From positions 35,602,225 through 35,666,224 of the forward strand of contig CM068545.1 of assembly GCA_035048495.1 (NCBI GenBank): a stretch of 64,000 nucleotides of DNA, read 5' to 3'. Of this stretch, positions 21,301 to 32,862 are shown in pieces. A model generated the notes under the pieces. The model saw only the letters and a list, made by a program, of their open reading frames with translations. It searched no databases and was not told the origin of the DNA. The stretch's first letter is position 1. Each line of letters begins with the position of its first letter. Source of the stretch: Euptelea pleiosperma. Lineage: Eukaryota; Streptophyta; Magnoliopsida; Ranunculales; Eupteleaceae. The position numbers were made by a program, and so were the translations under genes.

Positions 21301-22559
21301 GAGGTTGTTATAGGTCTAGGATATATAAGTTTATGCTTTTGTGACTTATATAATGACTAATGTGGCCATGGGGCCCAAACATGGATGTGATATAGGCTAT
21401 TTTTTTTATGAGGATGCATGATCTCTTCACCATGGAGACCATCATCCTCACAAAAAACATAATTGAATTATGGGGAAGACTTTTTGTGAAGCCATTAACA
21501 ACCTAATGATGAATAAAAATTTGCTTGAAGCAAAGCGCACCCACATCTAATGTCATGACACTCCACAGTTCATACACCAGAATATCTTTATCTTTGCACG
21601 AATCTTGAGGCACAAGTTGGAAACAAATTCTAACATCACGAAAATCTAAAAGGTCATCTCATAAATACTAGATTAATACAAAGTCAAACCATAATTAAAC
21701 TAACCACTCAATCTAACAAAATAAAACTTAGGTTTAAAACACTAACCCGGCCCATAGAATAGTCTAACTGAAATAAATAAAACTTAATCCAACAAGGTAC
21801 CTTTGGGCTCAAACCTCGACCAAAGGAACAAACTAAAAAATTTAAATAATGGAGTTAATTACATCTCGTGAACATTCCCTAAGGCCAATGAAAAAAATCA
21901 ACTACATAAAAAAAGTAAACTATACGCTACTATATGTCCGATCTAGATCCTCACTAGATCTATCAGCCACTTCCAACAATAAGAGAAGAGACATGGTATA
22001 CAACAAGGATGAGTACAACGTACTTTGCAAGCTAGCTACACATTAATTGCGTGCACGTGCCAAAGTGTAGTGTACATGTTAACAATCACAATAATCAAAT
22101 TGCATCCTTATAGTTTTACAATCAAAGAAATAGATGATCTCATCATACATCTGTATACTAATAGATGATCAAAATGTCACAATATATGAGTATGCACTAA
22201 AACTCTAGTTTAATGCAAGGCTTATATATAAAATTAGTCTGACGAATAAAAGGTCATGTGATCATTGACGATAAATGACTTCTTACCCAAAGGATTATTT
22301 AGGGTCGTACATAACCACTCAAGGACCTATTAATATTCAAATGCTCAAACACAACCAACACCATATGTAATCCTAAAATATAGACATGCTTAACCAAACA
22401 CATAACATATCATAATTTTATGATAAATGCAATAACAACATGCTTGGCAACACATCCACATCATCATATCAGTTAACTAACAACTAATATGCTTGATCGA
22501 TAAAGAAATGCAAAATTATTATTAATTAATAAAAAATCATACATGAGAAATATGTATTT
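21301..22559. other. No gene recognised; one MITE fragment
   Basis: A short copy of the 16200 family lies at 21390-21470 (CTCTTCACCATGGAGACCAT). The rest is AT-rich without coding support. Confidence 0.5.
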
Positions 22560-23400
22560 AAGTCTCTCCAAGAGTTTAGCTCATAATCAACGAATTTTGG
22601 CCTTAAAAATCAAATATGGGGAGTGTTTCTAAAAAGAAGCCTCCCATCAAACAAAGTTACATTTGATGATGAACAAGATGAATGGATGCTTCGATGTTGT
22701 TGAAGCGCAAAGCCAAGTATACACCAACTCAGACAGCTCAACAAGATGATCTTGAGATCACAAACTCAAATAAAGATCTCTTCAAGAACAAAGGTAGAAG
22801 ACCTAGGAAATATTTTTCACAACTATAAAACTCAAAGGAGGCTTAATAAGTTCAGATGAATTAGTGAAAAAGGTATAAGGATTAATGAAGGAGGGGAAGG
22901 GTATTTATAGGGTGATGGCTGGATCTGATTGGGCACGTGTAGAGGGAAAGGTCAACTGCTCTGACTGACCAGTCAACCGGACTGACAGACTTGTTAGACC
23001 GATTGACCACTCTACAGACCGGTTGCCCTTCCCTTAGGAAAATATGCCCAAAGCCCGGTCGACCGACTATTTAGACCGATCGTCCTATCCCTCCAAAATA
23101 ACAAATTTATGCTCTATTAATGCTGATTAGGGTCAAGGGTCAATAGATGGGTCACTGACAGTTTTATGTCCATAGGAACAACAAGAATCCTCTGAGTCTT
23201 CAAGGCTTTGATCTTCACAATACTCGAAGTTCTTTTGGTTTGAGTGTTTGGATCACCAAGTCATGTCCATCACTTTCAGTACGATGAGGTCAAGTAATTT
23301 CTCATAATTAAGGTTACATAAATAAAACTTAGAGATTTTCTAGAATTGACAACACATGGATTATATCTTTATCAATCTCTCCCTTTGTCCATTTCATAAT
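22560..23400 (-). mobile_element. SIRE-like copia 3' LTR (LTR-J) with polypurine tract
   Basis: On the minus strand, the polypurine tract CAAAGGGAGAGATTG (complement of 23373-23387) precedes an LTR starting TGTGTTGTCAATTC at about 23356. Upstream of its TATA-like TATAAATAC (complement of 22901-22909) is a cluster of palindromic words: CGGTCGACCG at 23056-23065, ACCGGT at 23018, and several GACCGAT/GACCAGT variants from 22960. The lower boundary is uncertain. No coding part was found upstream of the tract. Confidence 0.55.
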
Positions 23401-25389
23401 AAAATACAATGGATCTCCTCCTAACAATAAGGGTATCCCCAAATTGATGTTAAACAAATCTTTGAGCAGTGAGAGGGGCAAAAATTACAAACTTTGATAG
23501 TATCTATACAACACATACAAAGTTGCTAAACAAAAGCTAGTGATTTTAGTCCCCTTAGTCTAGTATTAGTTCAGTTCATTAATTTTTTTAAAGAACAAAG
23601 TCAAAGATTTTTAGTTAAAGTTTAGAGAGACAAAAGAGTCATAGTAAGTTATCCAAGTGACAGATTAAAATCTTTACCATTTGGAGAGTCCAATGCCTCA
23701 AAGGAGAGCTGCACAAATCCAATAACCAATAGTGCAGTCCAAAAAAGCTAACCAATCCAAAGTCAAACCAAAGGGCCAAGCACCAAAGTTGTTTGGGCCA
23801 AAGTACCCCAAGTGACTGATGTCAGCCCATTATAACTTTCATAATATGGTAACCTTTCCATTATAATGTTATACGTGTAATATTCTATGAAAAGTTAAAG
23901 CGGATTGGGATGCATAGTGAGATCATTTGATTGTCTTTGGTTTATTTCTACTTCGAGATAGGTTAACTTTAGTACTAACAAATGTGCAAAATAGGGGCAG
24001 TAGTCTCCGTAACGGTTTGGTTCAGTAGTGCGATAGAAGGCTAGAATTTCTATCGACCATTGAGGATCCACATATTACTTCAGATTTTTTAATCTATAAC
24101 GGGTTCTCAAGGGTGAGTATTGAAAGTGATAGATGAAAAGTAGGGGTGCCAACCTAGTTGGTATGTTTACCTTTATCGTGATGCAGGCCCTCGCCATTTT
24201 GTATCTTGGTTGTATTGTTCATTTCCTTAATTTTTTTTTCTCTTTTCAACAAAAATTCAAAAAAAGGGCCATTTAAAACCTTGCTTTAAACACATAAAAT
24301 ACTCATGTTCTTCCACTCTTGATTGAGCTCAAGTCTCAGCCCTCAAAAATCTATAAATAAGAAGGTTGGAGCCTGTATGGGGGGTTAATTGGTTTGGAAT
24401 GTATAGTAATTATTGTCTAAGAATAGTTGAGCTTTTAAGCTGCTGTATGTTTTTCTATATGTGCTTCTTTGAAGGAGATTATAATGTATATAATTATTAT
24501 CTCAAATTTTATGAAAATGGCTTGATTCTCTTAGAACAAATTAAAAGTATATTTTTTTTTTAGATTTTGTAATGAAATGGCTTTGATCTTACTAGTTATA
24601 TGATAATCCTATAATATGTATTGATTATATATGATTTGTTGAGTTTTTAACCATGGATATGTTCTATATGTATAAGAAAATGATTAATATAGAATCAGAA
24701 AATGAGTTACTTGGCCAGATATAACTTGTGTTTTGAGGTAGAATGATGATTGGATGACATTTTATCCCAATAATGTCACCTCAAAGATATAGTATAATAG
24801 CTTGTTTGATAGATTTATTGTTGCCATAATAGATAAATCTGAACCTAGTCAAGAAAACAATTACTTACAACCTAAAAAGGTTCATAGGAGAATAATGTTT
24901 GTCTTAACTTTGTCAACCAGCTAGCCTAGCTATCAGAGCTCAAATCCTAAGCAAGCAATCAACAAAATAAATAACATAAAAACCAAAATAGTTTAGAAAA
25001 CAATTTAGAGGCAAAACTTAAAAGGGAAAGTAAGGTTATGTAGGAATACAAGTCCAAGTGCAAATTCTAGGCATTTAGAATTATAAAATCTACAAAAATT
25101 GGTTTATAACCAGTGGTGGAGCCAAGGGCAAGTGACCCCATCAACTTTGAAAATCAACATATTTTTTTTCAAAAACTACCTTTGAAATTTGATTTAGAGG
25201 GCAATTGCCCCTGCATCTTTATGCTCGCTCGAGACTTTTATTTTGTTCTCATATGACTTCTCCTCTTACCACTGCTCGTACGAAACCATTGCCCCGCCGG
25301 CTCTTACCCCACTTTGACTGTCGTGTGCTACCTTTTACCCCCTTGAACAAAATCTTGGCTTTGCCACTATTTAAAATTAACCCCACACT
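23401..25389. other. No gene recognised
   Basis: AT-rich intergenic sequence. I found no protein domains, RNA genes or clear repeats. The part next to 23400 may be the untranslated 3' interior of the SIRE-like element (minus strand). Confidence 0.45.
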
Positions 25390-25811
25390 TAGGTCTTAGC
25401 TCAATTGGTTAAGGGTTGCTCTACGCCTGGCCACCTCTTTAAGCTAGGCACCCACATTTGATGGGCACCCACGCACCCTACCATCCTCCCTCTCTCTCTC
25501 ATTCTCTCTACCTCTCTCTACTAATAAACTCTCTCTCTCCCTATCCATCTCTCTCTCTCCCTCTTACACACACACACACACACACAAAACAAAATTTAAA
25601 AAAACTTTCATAGCCCATGTCGGCAATTCAGAGCCAACATGGAAGATGGTGTCGGTAGGTTCTACCGATATCATACAGGGCCTGCCAACATCATCCTCTC
25701 CATATATTGGATCTAAACTATCGACATGAGGAGTTTGAATTTTTTATTTTGTGAGATAGAGTGGGAAAGATTGAAATTTCACTAGTCCATTATCTTTAAC
25801 TCAATATAGCT
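25390..25811 (+). repeat. tRNA A-box-like sequence and microsatellites
   Basis: TCTTAGCTCAATTGGTTAAG at 25394 matches a pol III A-box, but no GGTTCGA-type B-box follows, so it is neither a tRNA gene nor a complete SINE. (CT)n and (CA)n tracts follow (25486-25586). The block CACCTCTTTAAGCTAGGCAC reappears inverted near 28240, which suggests an old element whose two sides flank the LTR at 25812-27361. Confidence 0.4.
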
Positions 25812-27361
25812 AGAAGGGGGGGGGGTTGATTAGGTATTTAAAATTATTTATACGTACACAGTTTTACTGGTCTATGGTAAGGGAATAAAATCACATCCCT
25901 TAGTTGTTTGATAAAAGATTATCACAACCGACTCAAATCGAATATACCTCCGTGGTATATTTTCTTTTCGTTGTTTGATCTAATCAGAATAGATTGCGGA
26001 ATACAAACAAACAATCACACAAGACAAGAGATTTTTACGTGGAAACCTTAGCCAAGGAAAAACCACGGGACCACGTCCAGACGGAAAGTATCACTAACTG
26101 AAAAGTTAAACGAAACAAAGGTTACCTACGCAGCACCGTTGTAAATACAACTTCCAACCTTAGCCAAGGCCTACTGCTGATGCGTCCACATCCTCTGAAT
26201 CAACGCTACAAATCCACGCGCACCCTTCCAGCTAAGAAGCCTTGTCTGCTTATTCAGTTTGGTACACCCCAAACCTACCATCGATCGGCTCCTCCGATCT
26301 TAATTCTCAACACTCCCGCCTTTGCAGAAAGTGAAGGATTCAGTACACCTTGAACCCTAGGTTGCTCAAATGGTGTTGAGTCACACCTGTACACTCAGGC
26401 TACTAGGTCAAATATAGAAGTAGAAGACCTAAGCTGAGGAAAAGATCAAGCACTTGACTTTGATCAAGAAGAGAACAAGCTCACAAGATGTGAATGGAAA
26501 ACAAGCTTCTTGCTCTTCAAATGGACACTCTAAATAAAACTTTTACTTCTCTCTCTTGAAGATTGAGTCACTCTGTGTCTCTGTGTGTGTTTAGAGAAGG
26601 CATAGAAGGGTTGTATTTATAGAATTCTAAGACCCTAAGTCATGCAGAACGTGGGATAATAGAACCAAGAATTTTGGATCTGATAAGAACCAATTCTGTG
26701 CATAGTCCAATCGATTGTATACTTGGTCCAATTGATTGGGCTCAACAAGATTTCTGTTTCAAAGGCTCCAATCGCACAGAGGTCTCCAATCGATTTGACT
26801 CAAATAAGTTTCTATCCCGAAGGATCCAATCAATTTCACAGAGTCTCCAATCGATTTGACTCAAATAAGTTTCTGTCCTGAAGGCTCCAATCGATCTCAC
26901 AGAGTCTCCAATCGATTGGGTTGAAATAAGTTTATGCCTCGTAGCTTCCAATCGATTACACAGTCTCCAATCGATTGGGCTATGTCCAATCGATTGGGAA
27001 TAAGTGTCCAATCGATTGGACTATCCCAATAGTCAATTTTATTGACTTAGACTTGGGTCAGTCCAATGACTAAGTTTGACCATTATATTTTTTTCATTTT
27101 ACCAATTCCTATGGCCACTAAGTCACTTACCTTCCTAATCGAGCGTACACGATCGTTAACTAACAAATCGGCAGTTACTCAGATGACTCATGTCGTCAAC
27201 CGTCTGATTCTTGTTGTCTCTATTTTTTAGTCTTCACGTAGTTGGCGAAGTATGCGTACTACGACATCTCCACACTACACTTGTGTTCGTAGGAACGGTT
27301 ACAATAATGTTTTATGTCAAACGGAATCTTTGTCAAATTGAATATGAAAATATTCCGTACA
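25812..27361 (-). mobile_element. LTR-A copy 1 (solo-type LTR, copia/SIRE-like)
   Basis: It is collinear with LTR-A copy 2 (36325-36623 plus 54443-55568) from TAGAAGGGGG/TAGAGGGGG at the low end to AATATGAAAATATTC..TACA at the high end. Read on the minus strand it starts TGTACGGAATATTTTC. It has TATAAATAC (complement of 26614-26622), and upstream of that 12 copies of a palindrome with consensus CCAATCGATTGG (26707-27020). It ends near CCTAATCAACCCCC. No internal coding region is attached, so it is probably a solo LTR. The outer boundary at 25812 is approximate and the target duplication is not resolved. Confidence 0.65.
26614..27020 (-). promoter_or_regulatory. LTR-A TATA box and paired palindrome array
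   Basis: AATCGATT cores or close variants start at 26709, 26730, 26769, 26787, 26827, 26848, 26889, 26910, 26950, 26969, 26988 and 27010. They form pairs 18-21 bp apart that repeat about every 60 bp. The last stretch is at 19-22 bp. Four are perfect CCAATCGATTGG 12-mers (26908, 26967, 26986, 27008). The array begins about 90 bp upstream of the TATA motif on the minus strand, in the U3 position. Confidence 0.7.
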
Positions 27362-27364
27362 AAG

Positions 27365-28300
27365 ACAGAGAGTGCAATAGAGATAAATAGATAGGGAGAG
27401 TAGGGAGAGAGTGAGAGAGAGAGTGTGTGTAGTAGAGAGTGAGAGAGTGCAGAAGAGAGAGAAAGAGAAAGAGTACAGTAAAGAGAGAGATGGGGAGAGA
27501 GAGTGTGTGTGTAGTTGAGAGAGAGAGAAGCAAGAGAAAGGTGGAGAGAGTTAGAGAGAGTAGAGCTTTCAATGGATAGTCGAAAATTCAAATTTGATTC
27601 GAATTCGGATATCTTTTTAATATTCAAATAGTTTTCGGATACAGATTCAGATACCGATGTATTTGATTCGATAATATCTTATCTGATAAGTTATTTAATA
27701 ATTATATTTATTATATATAATAGATTATATTATATTAATCATATTAAATAATAATAATAATATTTATTATTATGTAAATATAATAATTTATTATATATCC
27801 CACATGCGGATCAGATTATCGGATACCCAATAAGTTAATCAGATTCGAATTCAAATTTGATTTAGAATATCCGTGCGAACTAGATTCGGATATGCTTATA
27901 TTTGATCCGAATAGTATCTGTTGATAGCCCTAAGAGAAAGAGAGGACGTGAGGTGAGGGTGGGTGCCCAAACTAAAACATAAGGGTATTTTGCACACCCC
28001 ATTTACGGATCAGATATTATTGGATATCTGATAAGTTAATCATATTCGAATTCAAATATTGATTTAGATTATCCGTGTGATATCGAATTGGATTCGGATA
28101 TCAGATATTTTCGGATTCGGATATGCTTATACTTGATCCGAATAGTATCCATTGACAGCCCTAAGAGAGATGGAGGACGTGAGGTGCCCAAACTAAAACA
28201 TAAGGGTATTTCGCTCCAAAATCCCTTTTTATGTGGGTGCCCAGCTTAGAGAGGTGAGCGCAGATACCCATTGGTTAATCTTCTTCACCCAAACCATTAG
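27365..28300. repeat. Low-complexity GA tract and duplicated AT-rich repeat
   Basis: 27365-27565 is GA-rich. A block with ATTCGAATTCAAAT, then GATTCGGATATGCTTATA, TTGATCCGAATAGTATC and ACTAAAACATAAGGGTATTT occurs twice (about 27800-27990 and 28000-28215). The second copy reads on into CCCAGCTTAGAGAGGTGAGC, the inverted partner of 25425-25450. ORFs rich in Leu/Ser on the minus strand here are low-complexity artefacts. Confidence 0.6.
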
Positions 28301-28719
28301 GTTGGAGGTCAGATCATGGCTGGAATTGGATTGATTAATTGTTGGCGATGTGTATAGTATGAGGTCAAGGCATCATTCACCATGCCACCTGCAACGCATA
28401 GTTTCTCACTTATCAGATTCATTCTTCTGCACACCTCGTAATTCACTCCACCCGCAAAAACGACTCAAAACAGCATTAGCACGGGGTAAGCTGTTTTCAC
28501 CCATCCAAACGGGCCCTTGTATGTCTAGCACAATACGCCATAAAGAACTTCATCCTCAATTTTCATGTTGCGGGACAAAGTGAGCAAAGAAAAGGCACCC
28601 TACCTAGAAAAGTACGACAATACCTTGCCGTCGAAGATGGAATGGAAAGGCCAAGAGGAAAATTGATTTTTTGTCATTTTCAAACCTTCTGTAATTTCTT
28701 GAAGGGGTGCATAGAGCTG
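28301..28719. other. No gene recognised
   Basis: A 77-codon open stretch at 28350 lacks any recognisable domain. I treat it as chance. Confidence 0.4.
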
Positions 28720-29050
28720 TTCTAGGATACAGTATTCTGTATCAAAATTTTGATGCAAAAGTCCATCAAATTGCCATGTTTGGCCCACACCTTGGTAGAC
28801 CTACACACCAAAAATCAGTGTGATTGGTGATTTCTAGCCATATGATTCGATGGAGCACTTTTTCACTACGGGCTTCGTAAACAGGCCTATGGCTTGGTTC
28901 CAAGCCCATGATGTAAAAGGGCTCAAATCCAATGGCTAGGAATCACCAGTCATTCTATTTATAGTGTGTGGGTCCACCAAGATGTGTGGCAATTTGACGG
29001 ACTTCTGCATCAAAATTTTGACACAGAAGTCTGTATCATAGATATTTTCG
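28720..29050. repeat. Foldback element, relative of 4079-4449
   Basis: The ends carry TGTATCAAAATTTTGATGCA and GCATCAAAATTTTGACACAG. The arms contain the GGCCCACACCTTGG/CCACCAAGATGTG blocks and a loop with TGGGCTTCG and GGCTTGGTTCCAAGCCC. Confidence 0.75.
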
Positions 29051-29109
29051 GGGTGAATATGGGTCGGGCTGGCATCTGAGGCCAGCCCAATTATTGCTTC
29101 AATTTAAGG

Positions 29110-29545
29110 GTTGATAAATAAGGGAGCGCATATTTGCACACCCCATTTCCTATCCCAGTAGACTCCTAGTCGGGGCACACCCTAAAAAGAGAGATCTCTC
29201 TCTAAAACTTGGCTGACCGGTGACCGTCACTGATCACCCACAAAATGAGCGACATAGCACATTTTCGGAGGACACTGAGCGTACAGATGTTTGGCCGATC
29301 TCTAGGTGGACCTACAAACCAAAAATCAACTTGATTAGTGATTTCCAAGCGTTGGAATAGAGCCATTTTCATGGGTGGATCTAACCGTGGGAATTTGAGC
29401 ATTATTGACCATTATTTGGGGTACAAGATCGAAAGGTTTGAAATCACTAATCAGGCTGATTTTTGGTTTGCAGGTCCACCTAGGGATTGGTCATCCATAC
29501 GGTCAGTGTCCTCTAAATCCACAGCCCATATGGACCCCTAACGTC
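29110..29545. repeat. Foldback element upstream of the pectinesterase gene
   Basis: It has left-side sequence GCATATTTGCACACCCCATT, GGACTCCTAGTCGGGGCA and the arm CTAGGTGGACCTACAAACCA. The right arm has CACCTAGGGATTGGTCATCC and ends about 190 bp before the start codon. The same subfamily lies inside intron 1 of that gene (30370-30650). Confidence 0.72.
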
Positions 29546-29737
29546 TTGTAATTGCACTCCTTTTTTCCAAGCAACGCTCATGGTAAGATTGGCAAATTGG
29601 CAAACCTCCCAAGGCTTATGAAGGAAAAGGGTGATTTGCAATACATGCAATTTAGCCTTGTACTTGAAGTGCATTCTATGTTTCCTATAGCTTGAAAAAT
29701 GGCACCCCCTCCTCTCTCCAATTCTTGAATTGAAAAA

Positions 29738-32447
29738 ATGAGTCCCATAGGACTTTCTCTAACTCTTCTATGTGCCATTTTGGCTGCTTTCATATCCACA
29801 CAACACATGATTCCAAACCCACCATGCCTTCAATATTTCATTAATTTAGGGTTCACCACATTCTCATCACCCAGTCTTTCAACACTCATCCCATACAAGA
29901 CCTATAGCCACCACCATCACCAAACTCACCACCACCACAAGGAGAAAATCAAGTCTATCTGCGACGATTTCCCACCTAACTTCCCCCCTCCAGACACAAA
30001 CACTACCTCGACTTTTTGCGTTGATGGAAACGGGTGTTGTAATTTTACGACAGTGCAGGCAGCCGTTGATGCGGTTGGAGTTTTCAGCTTGAAAAGAAGC
30101 ATTATATGGATTAATTCTGGGATTTACTTGTAAGTTAGCCATTTTTTTAAGTCATTTTTTAAGTGTTTAAAGGTATATGGATCGCCATTTTTAAACTTGG
30201 AAAAGTCTTTTTTTTTCACAAGACTTTTTTCCAAAATAATAGATTGTTTGGATGGCCAATTTTAAAAAAGTACTTATTGTTCCATAAAGATATATTTTTT
30301 AAGGCGCAGTCTTTTTTTTCTCAAGTAAAGAAGACTTAAAAATTTTACTAGCTCAAGAACATAATAAATAAAGGGAGCCCATATTTGCACACCCCATTTC
30401 CTATCTCGGTGGACTCCTAGTCGGGGCATGGACACTGAGCGTATAGATGTTTGGCCCATCTCTAGGTGGACCTACAAACCAAAAATCAACTTGATTAGTG
30501 ATTTCTAAGCGTTGGATTGGAGCCATTTCCATGGTTGATTTAACCATGTAGGTCCACCTAGGGATTGGCCAAACATCCATACGGTCAGTTCACTCTAAAA
30601 AATATGCCACGTGGCTCATTTTTGGGCGGTCAGTGATGGTCACCAGTCTTTTAAAAAACATGCTTTCAGAAAAGTCATTCTTGTTTAAATAAATGTCTTT
30701 TTGAAAAATGGTGATCCAAACACCCCGGCCCCCAACTTGCAGAAAAGTAACTAATTGACTCTAATAAGTTTAGTGAGAAAGTGATGGTCTCAAGGAGCAA
30801 ACCAAATATCACATTTCAAGGACAAGGGTTTGAATCGACAGCAATCGTGTGGAATGACACCGCCAACTCTTCGCACGGTACATTTTATAGTGGCTCAGTT
30901 CAAGTTTTTGGCGCCAACTTCATCGCTAAGAACATAAGCTTCATGGTAAGACACTGTTATATCATGTTATGTGTTGCAAAAAAAGTTTTCATGATTATTC
31001 GTTAATTATTACTTTTTTAATCAAAAGTTTTCACGGTCGAGATTTACGCTTGTGATTATAATTATCATTGTAGTAAATACATGCACTTACGACGACATTT
31101 GTATGTACGTATACTAGAATGTAGCTCCCTTTCCAAGCCCTGGTGCTGTTGGAGCTCAAGCTGTGGCCATCAGAATTGGAGGAGATCAAGCTGCTTTCTG
31201 GGGTTGTGGATTCTTTGGAGCCCAAGATACCCTTCACGACGATAGGGGTCGACATTACTTCAAGGATTGTTTTATCCAAGGATCCGTTGATTTCGTTTTC
31301 GGCAATGCAAGGTCGTTTTATGAGGTAATTACATCTTTTTATAAATACCAAGGGAGTGTTTGGATCACCATTTTTCAAAAAATACTTATTTAAAAAAATG
31401 ACTTTTCTGAAAATATATTTTTGAAAATGTGTTTTTCTTAAAAAGGTCGTTTGGATCATCATTAATGCAAAATATTTTTATATTCTCTTAGTTGGCCCAC
31501 CACTATAATGTCTTTATTTTTTTTTGGAAGGGGACTTCTACCAAAAACTGTTTCTTTGTTTTTTATGTTCATTGAGCTAACAAAATTTAGAAAGTCTTCT
31601 TTTTTTACTTTTATAAAAAGACTTTTTGGCTTAAAAAATATATTTTTATGGAATAAATACTTTTTAAAAAATGGTTATCCAAACAATCTATTGTGTTGGA
31701 AAAAGCATTTTTGTGAAAAAAAAAAAGACTTTTCCAAGTCTAAAAATGGCGATCCAAACCCCCCCAGTTAATATTACTTATATATATCGAGTTCCTACTG
31801 AGTCAACTTAGCCAAGGCACGAGTTAACTTGAGGAGTTTTAAAACACTGGTTTATACAAACAGTCTTCTTTTAAACACAATATTAAATTGGACAAGAAGA
31901 TAAATATGCTCATTCACTTACATACAACTCTACTACTACTACAGAATTGCCAGTTGAGTTCTATAGCCAATCCAGTACCAGTAGGATCGAAGGGCATAAA
32001 TGGAGCTGTTACAGCACATGGGCGAATTTCCAACGATGAAAACACTGGGTTTGCATTCGTAAACTGCAGTATCGGAGGAACGGGAAGGATATGGCTGGGT
32101 CGCGCATGGAGGCCATTCTCTCGTGTTGTTTTTGCTTACACTTCCATGACTGAGATCATCTCATCTGAGGGATGGAATGACTTCAATGACCCTACTAGAG
32201 ACCAGTAAGGATTAAAAATTTGATAAGTCCTCTTATAGGTTAATTTGTGTTTAAGTGATCAACTGATTAGTTGCCTGATCATGTGTGAAACAGGACCATC
32301 TTCTACGGAGAGTATAAGTGCTCAGGTGGAGGAGCAAATACGAGTATGAGAGCACCTTATGCTCAAATACTTAATGACACTCAAGCTTCTCCTTTCCTCA
32401 ACGTATCTTTCATTGATGGGGATCAATGGTTGCAACCTTACCTCTGA
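29738..32447 (+). CDS. Pectin methylesterase (pectinesterase), five exons
   Basis: Exons: 29738-30129, 30774-30945, 31118-31324, 31945-32204, 32294-32447, all with GT-AG introns; the product has 394 residues. It removes methyl groups from cell-wall homogalacturonan. Residues 4-20 form a hydrophobic signal peptide. There is no PMEI pro-domain, so this is the short class. Family motifs are intact: GIYFEK (128-133), QAVAI with Gln202, GAQDTL with Gln224 and acid Asp225, DFVFG with nucleophile Asp246, and LGRAW with Arg310 and Trp312. The protein ends [34 protein letters not shown] and the exon layout resemble the PME8/PME15 branch. An odd feature is the His-rich stretch [10 protein letters not shown] at 58-67, between signal peptide and catalytic domain. 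Introns 1 and 3 contain related MITEs in complementary orientation. The start is the first ATG before the signal peptide. Function is near certain; subfamily is tentative. Confidence 0.93.
30170..30727. repeat. 'TTTGGATCGCCATTTTT' MITE in intron 1, split by a foldback
   Basis: The ends are inverted: TGGATCGCCATTTTTAAACT on the left and TTTGAAAAATGGTGATCCAA on the right. Inside is TTGGAAAAGTCTTTTTTTTT and ATAATAGATTGTTTGGAT. A foldback element of the 29110 subfamily (30370-30650) is nested in it. The left 150 bp are the reverse complement of 31625-31768 in intron 3 at roughly 85% by eye. Confidence 0.75.
30370..30650. repeat. Foldback element in intron 1
   Basis: It shares CACACCCCATTTCCTATC, GGACTCCTAGTCGGGGCA and the arms CTAGGTGGACCTACAAACCA / GGTCCACCTAGGGATTGGCC with the element upstream of the gene. 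It ends near GCCACGTGGCTCATTTTTGG. Confidence 0.72.
31352..31766. repeat. 'TTTGGATCACCATTTTT' MITE in intron 3
   Basis: The ends are inverted: GTGTTTGGATCACCATTTTT and AAAAATGGCGATCCAAACCC. An extra internal end, GTTTGGATCATCATT at about 31448, suggests a nested or rearranged copy. The right 150 bp are complementary to the intron-1 copy. Confidence 0.72.
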
Positions 32448-32862
32448 AGGCCCTCTCCTTCTTTTTTTTGTCTTTTTTTTTTTTTCCATCTTTTCATACG
32501 AAGTGTGTTCCTAGCTAGATTCATAAGTGGGCTCCCCAAAGGTATTCACTAGTATTTTTTTTCTAACTTACAATAATCAAAGGATATGACAAGAGCATCT
32601 GCAAGAGGGGTATGCCCCACCATTAATGTGTCTCAAGTAGAGAACTCGATCCCTTGGTCAATTCATTGTGATTGAATGCTGAAAACAATTAACCTACTAT
32701 GTTGTATTCTTTATAACAGTAAAAAAATAAATATGGATATGGACAGTTGATATGATATGTTGATTGCATATGGTTTAAAAAATGGATTCGGACCTCCCCC
32801 GTTACGTTATGTACCGTTTTAATGCTGTACGATGTCGCTGTTTATATTCATATTATACCATA
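32448..32862. other. 3' flank of the pectinesterase gene
   Basis: T-rich sequence follows the stop codon. A possible poly(A) signal AATAAA is at about 32730. That distance is long, and a closer, weaker signal may be used. No further gene. Confidence 0.4.

Noticed and set aside
25394..25470. tRNA gene
   Set aside because: An A-box-like start is present, but no B-box, anticodon stem or acceptor pairing could be traced.
27259..27627. 122-codon Leu/Ser-rich frame on the minus strand
   Set aside because: It translates a GA/CT-rich microsatellite; low complexity with no domain.
28350..28583. 77-codon frame upstream of the pectinesterase
   Set aside because: No recognisable domain, atypical composition and no transcript-like context.
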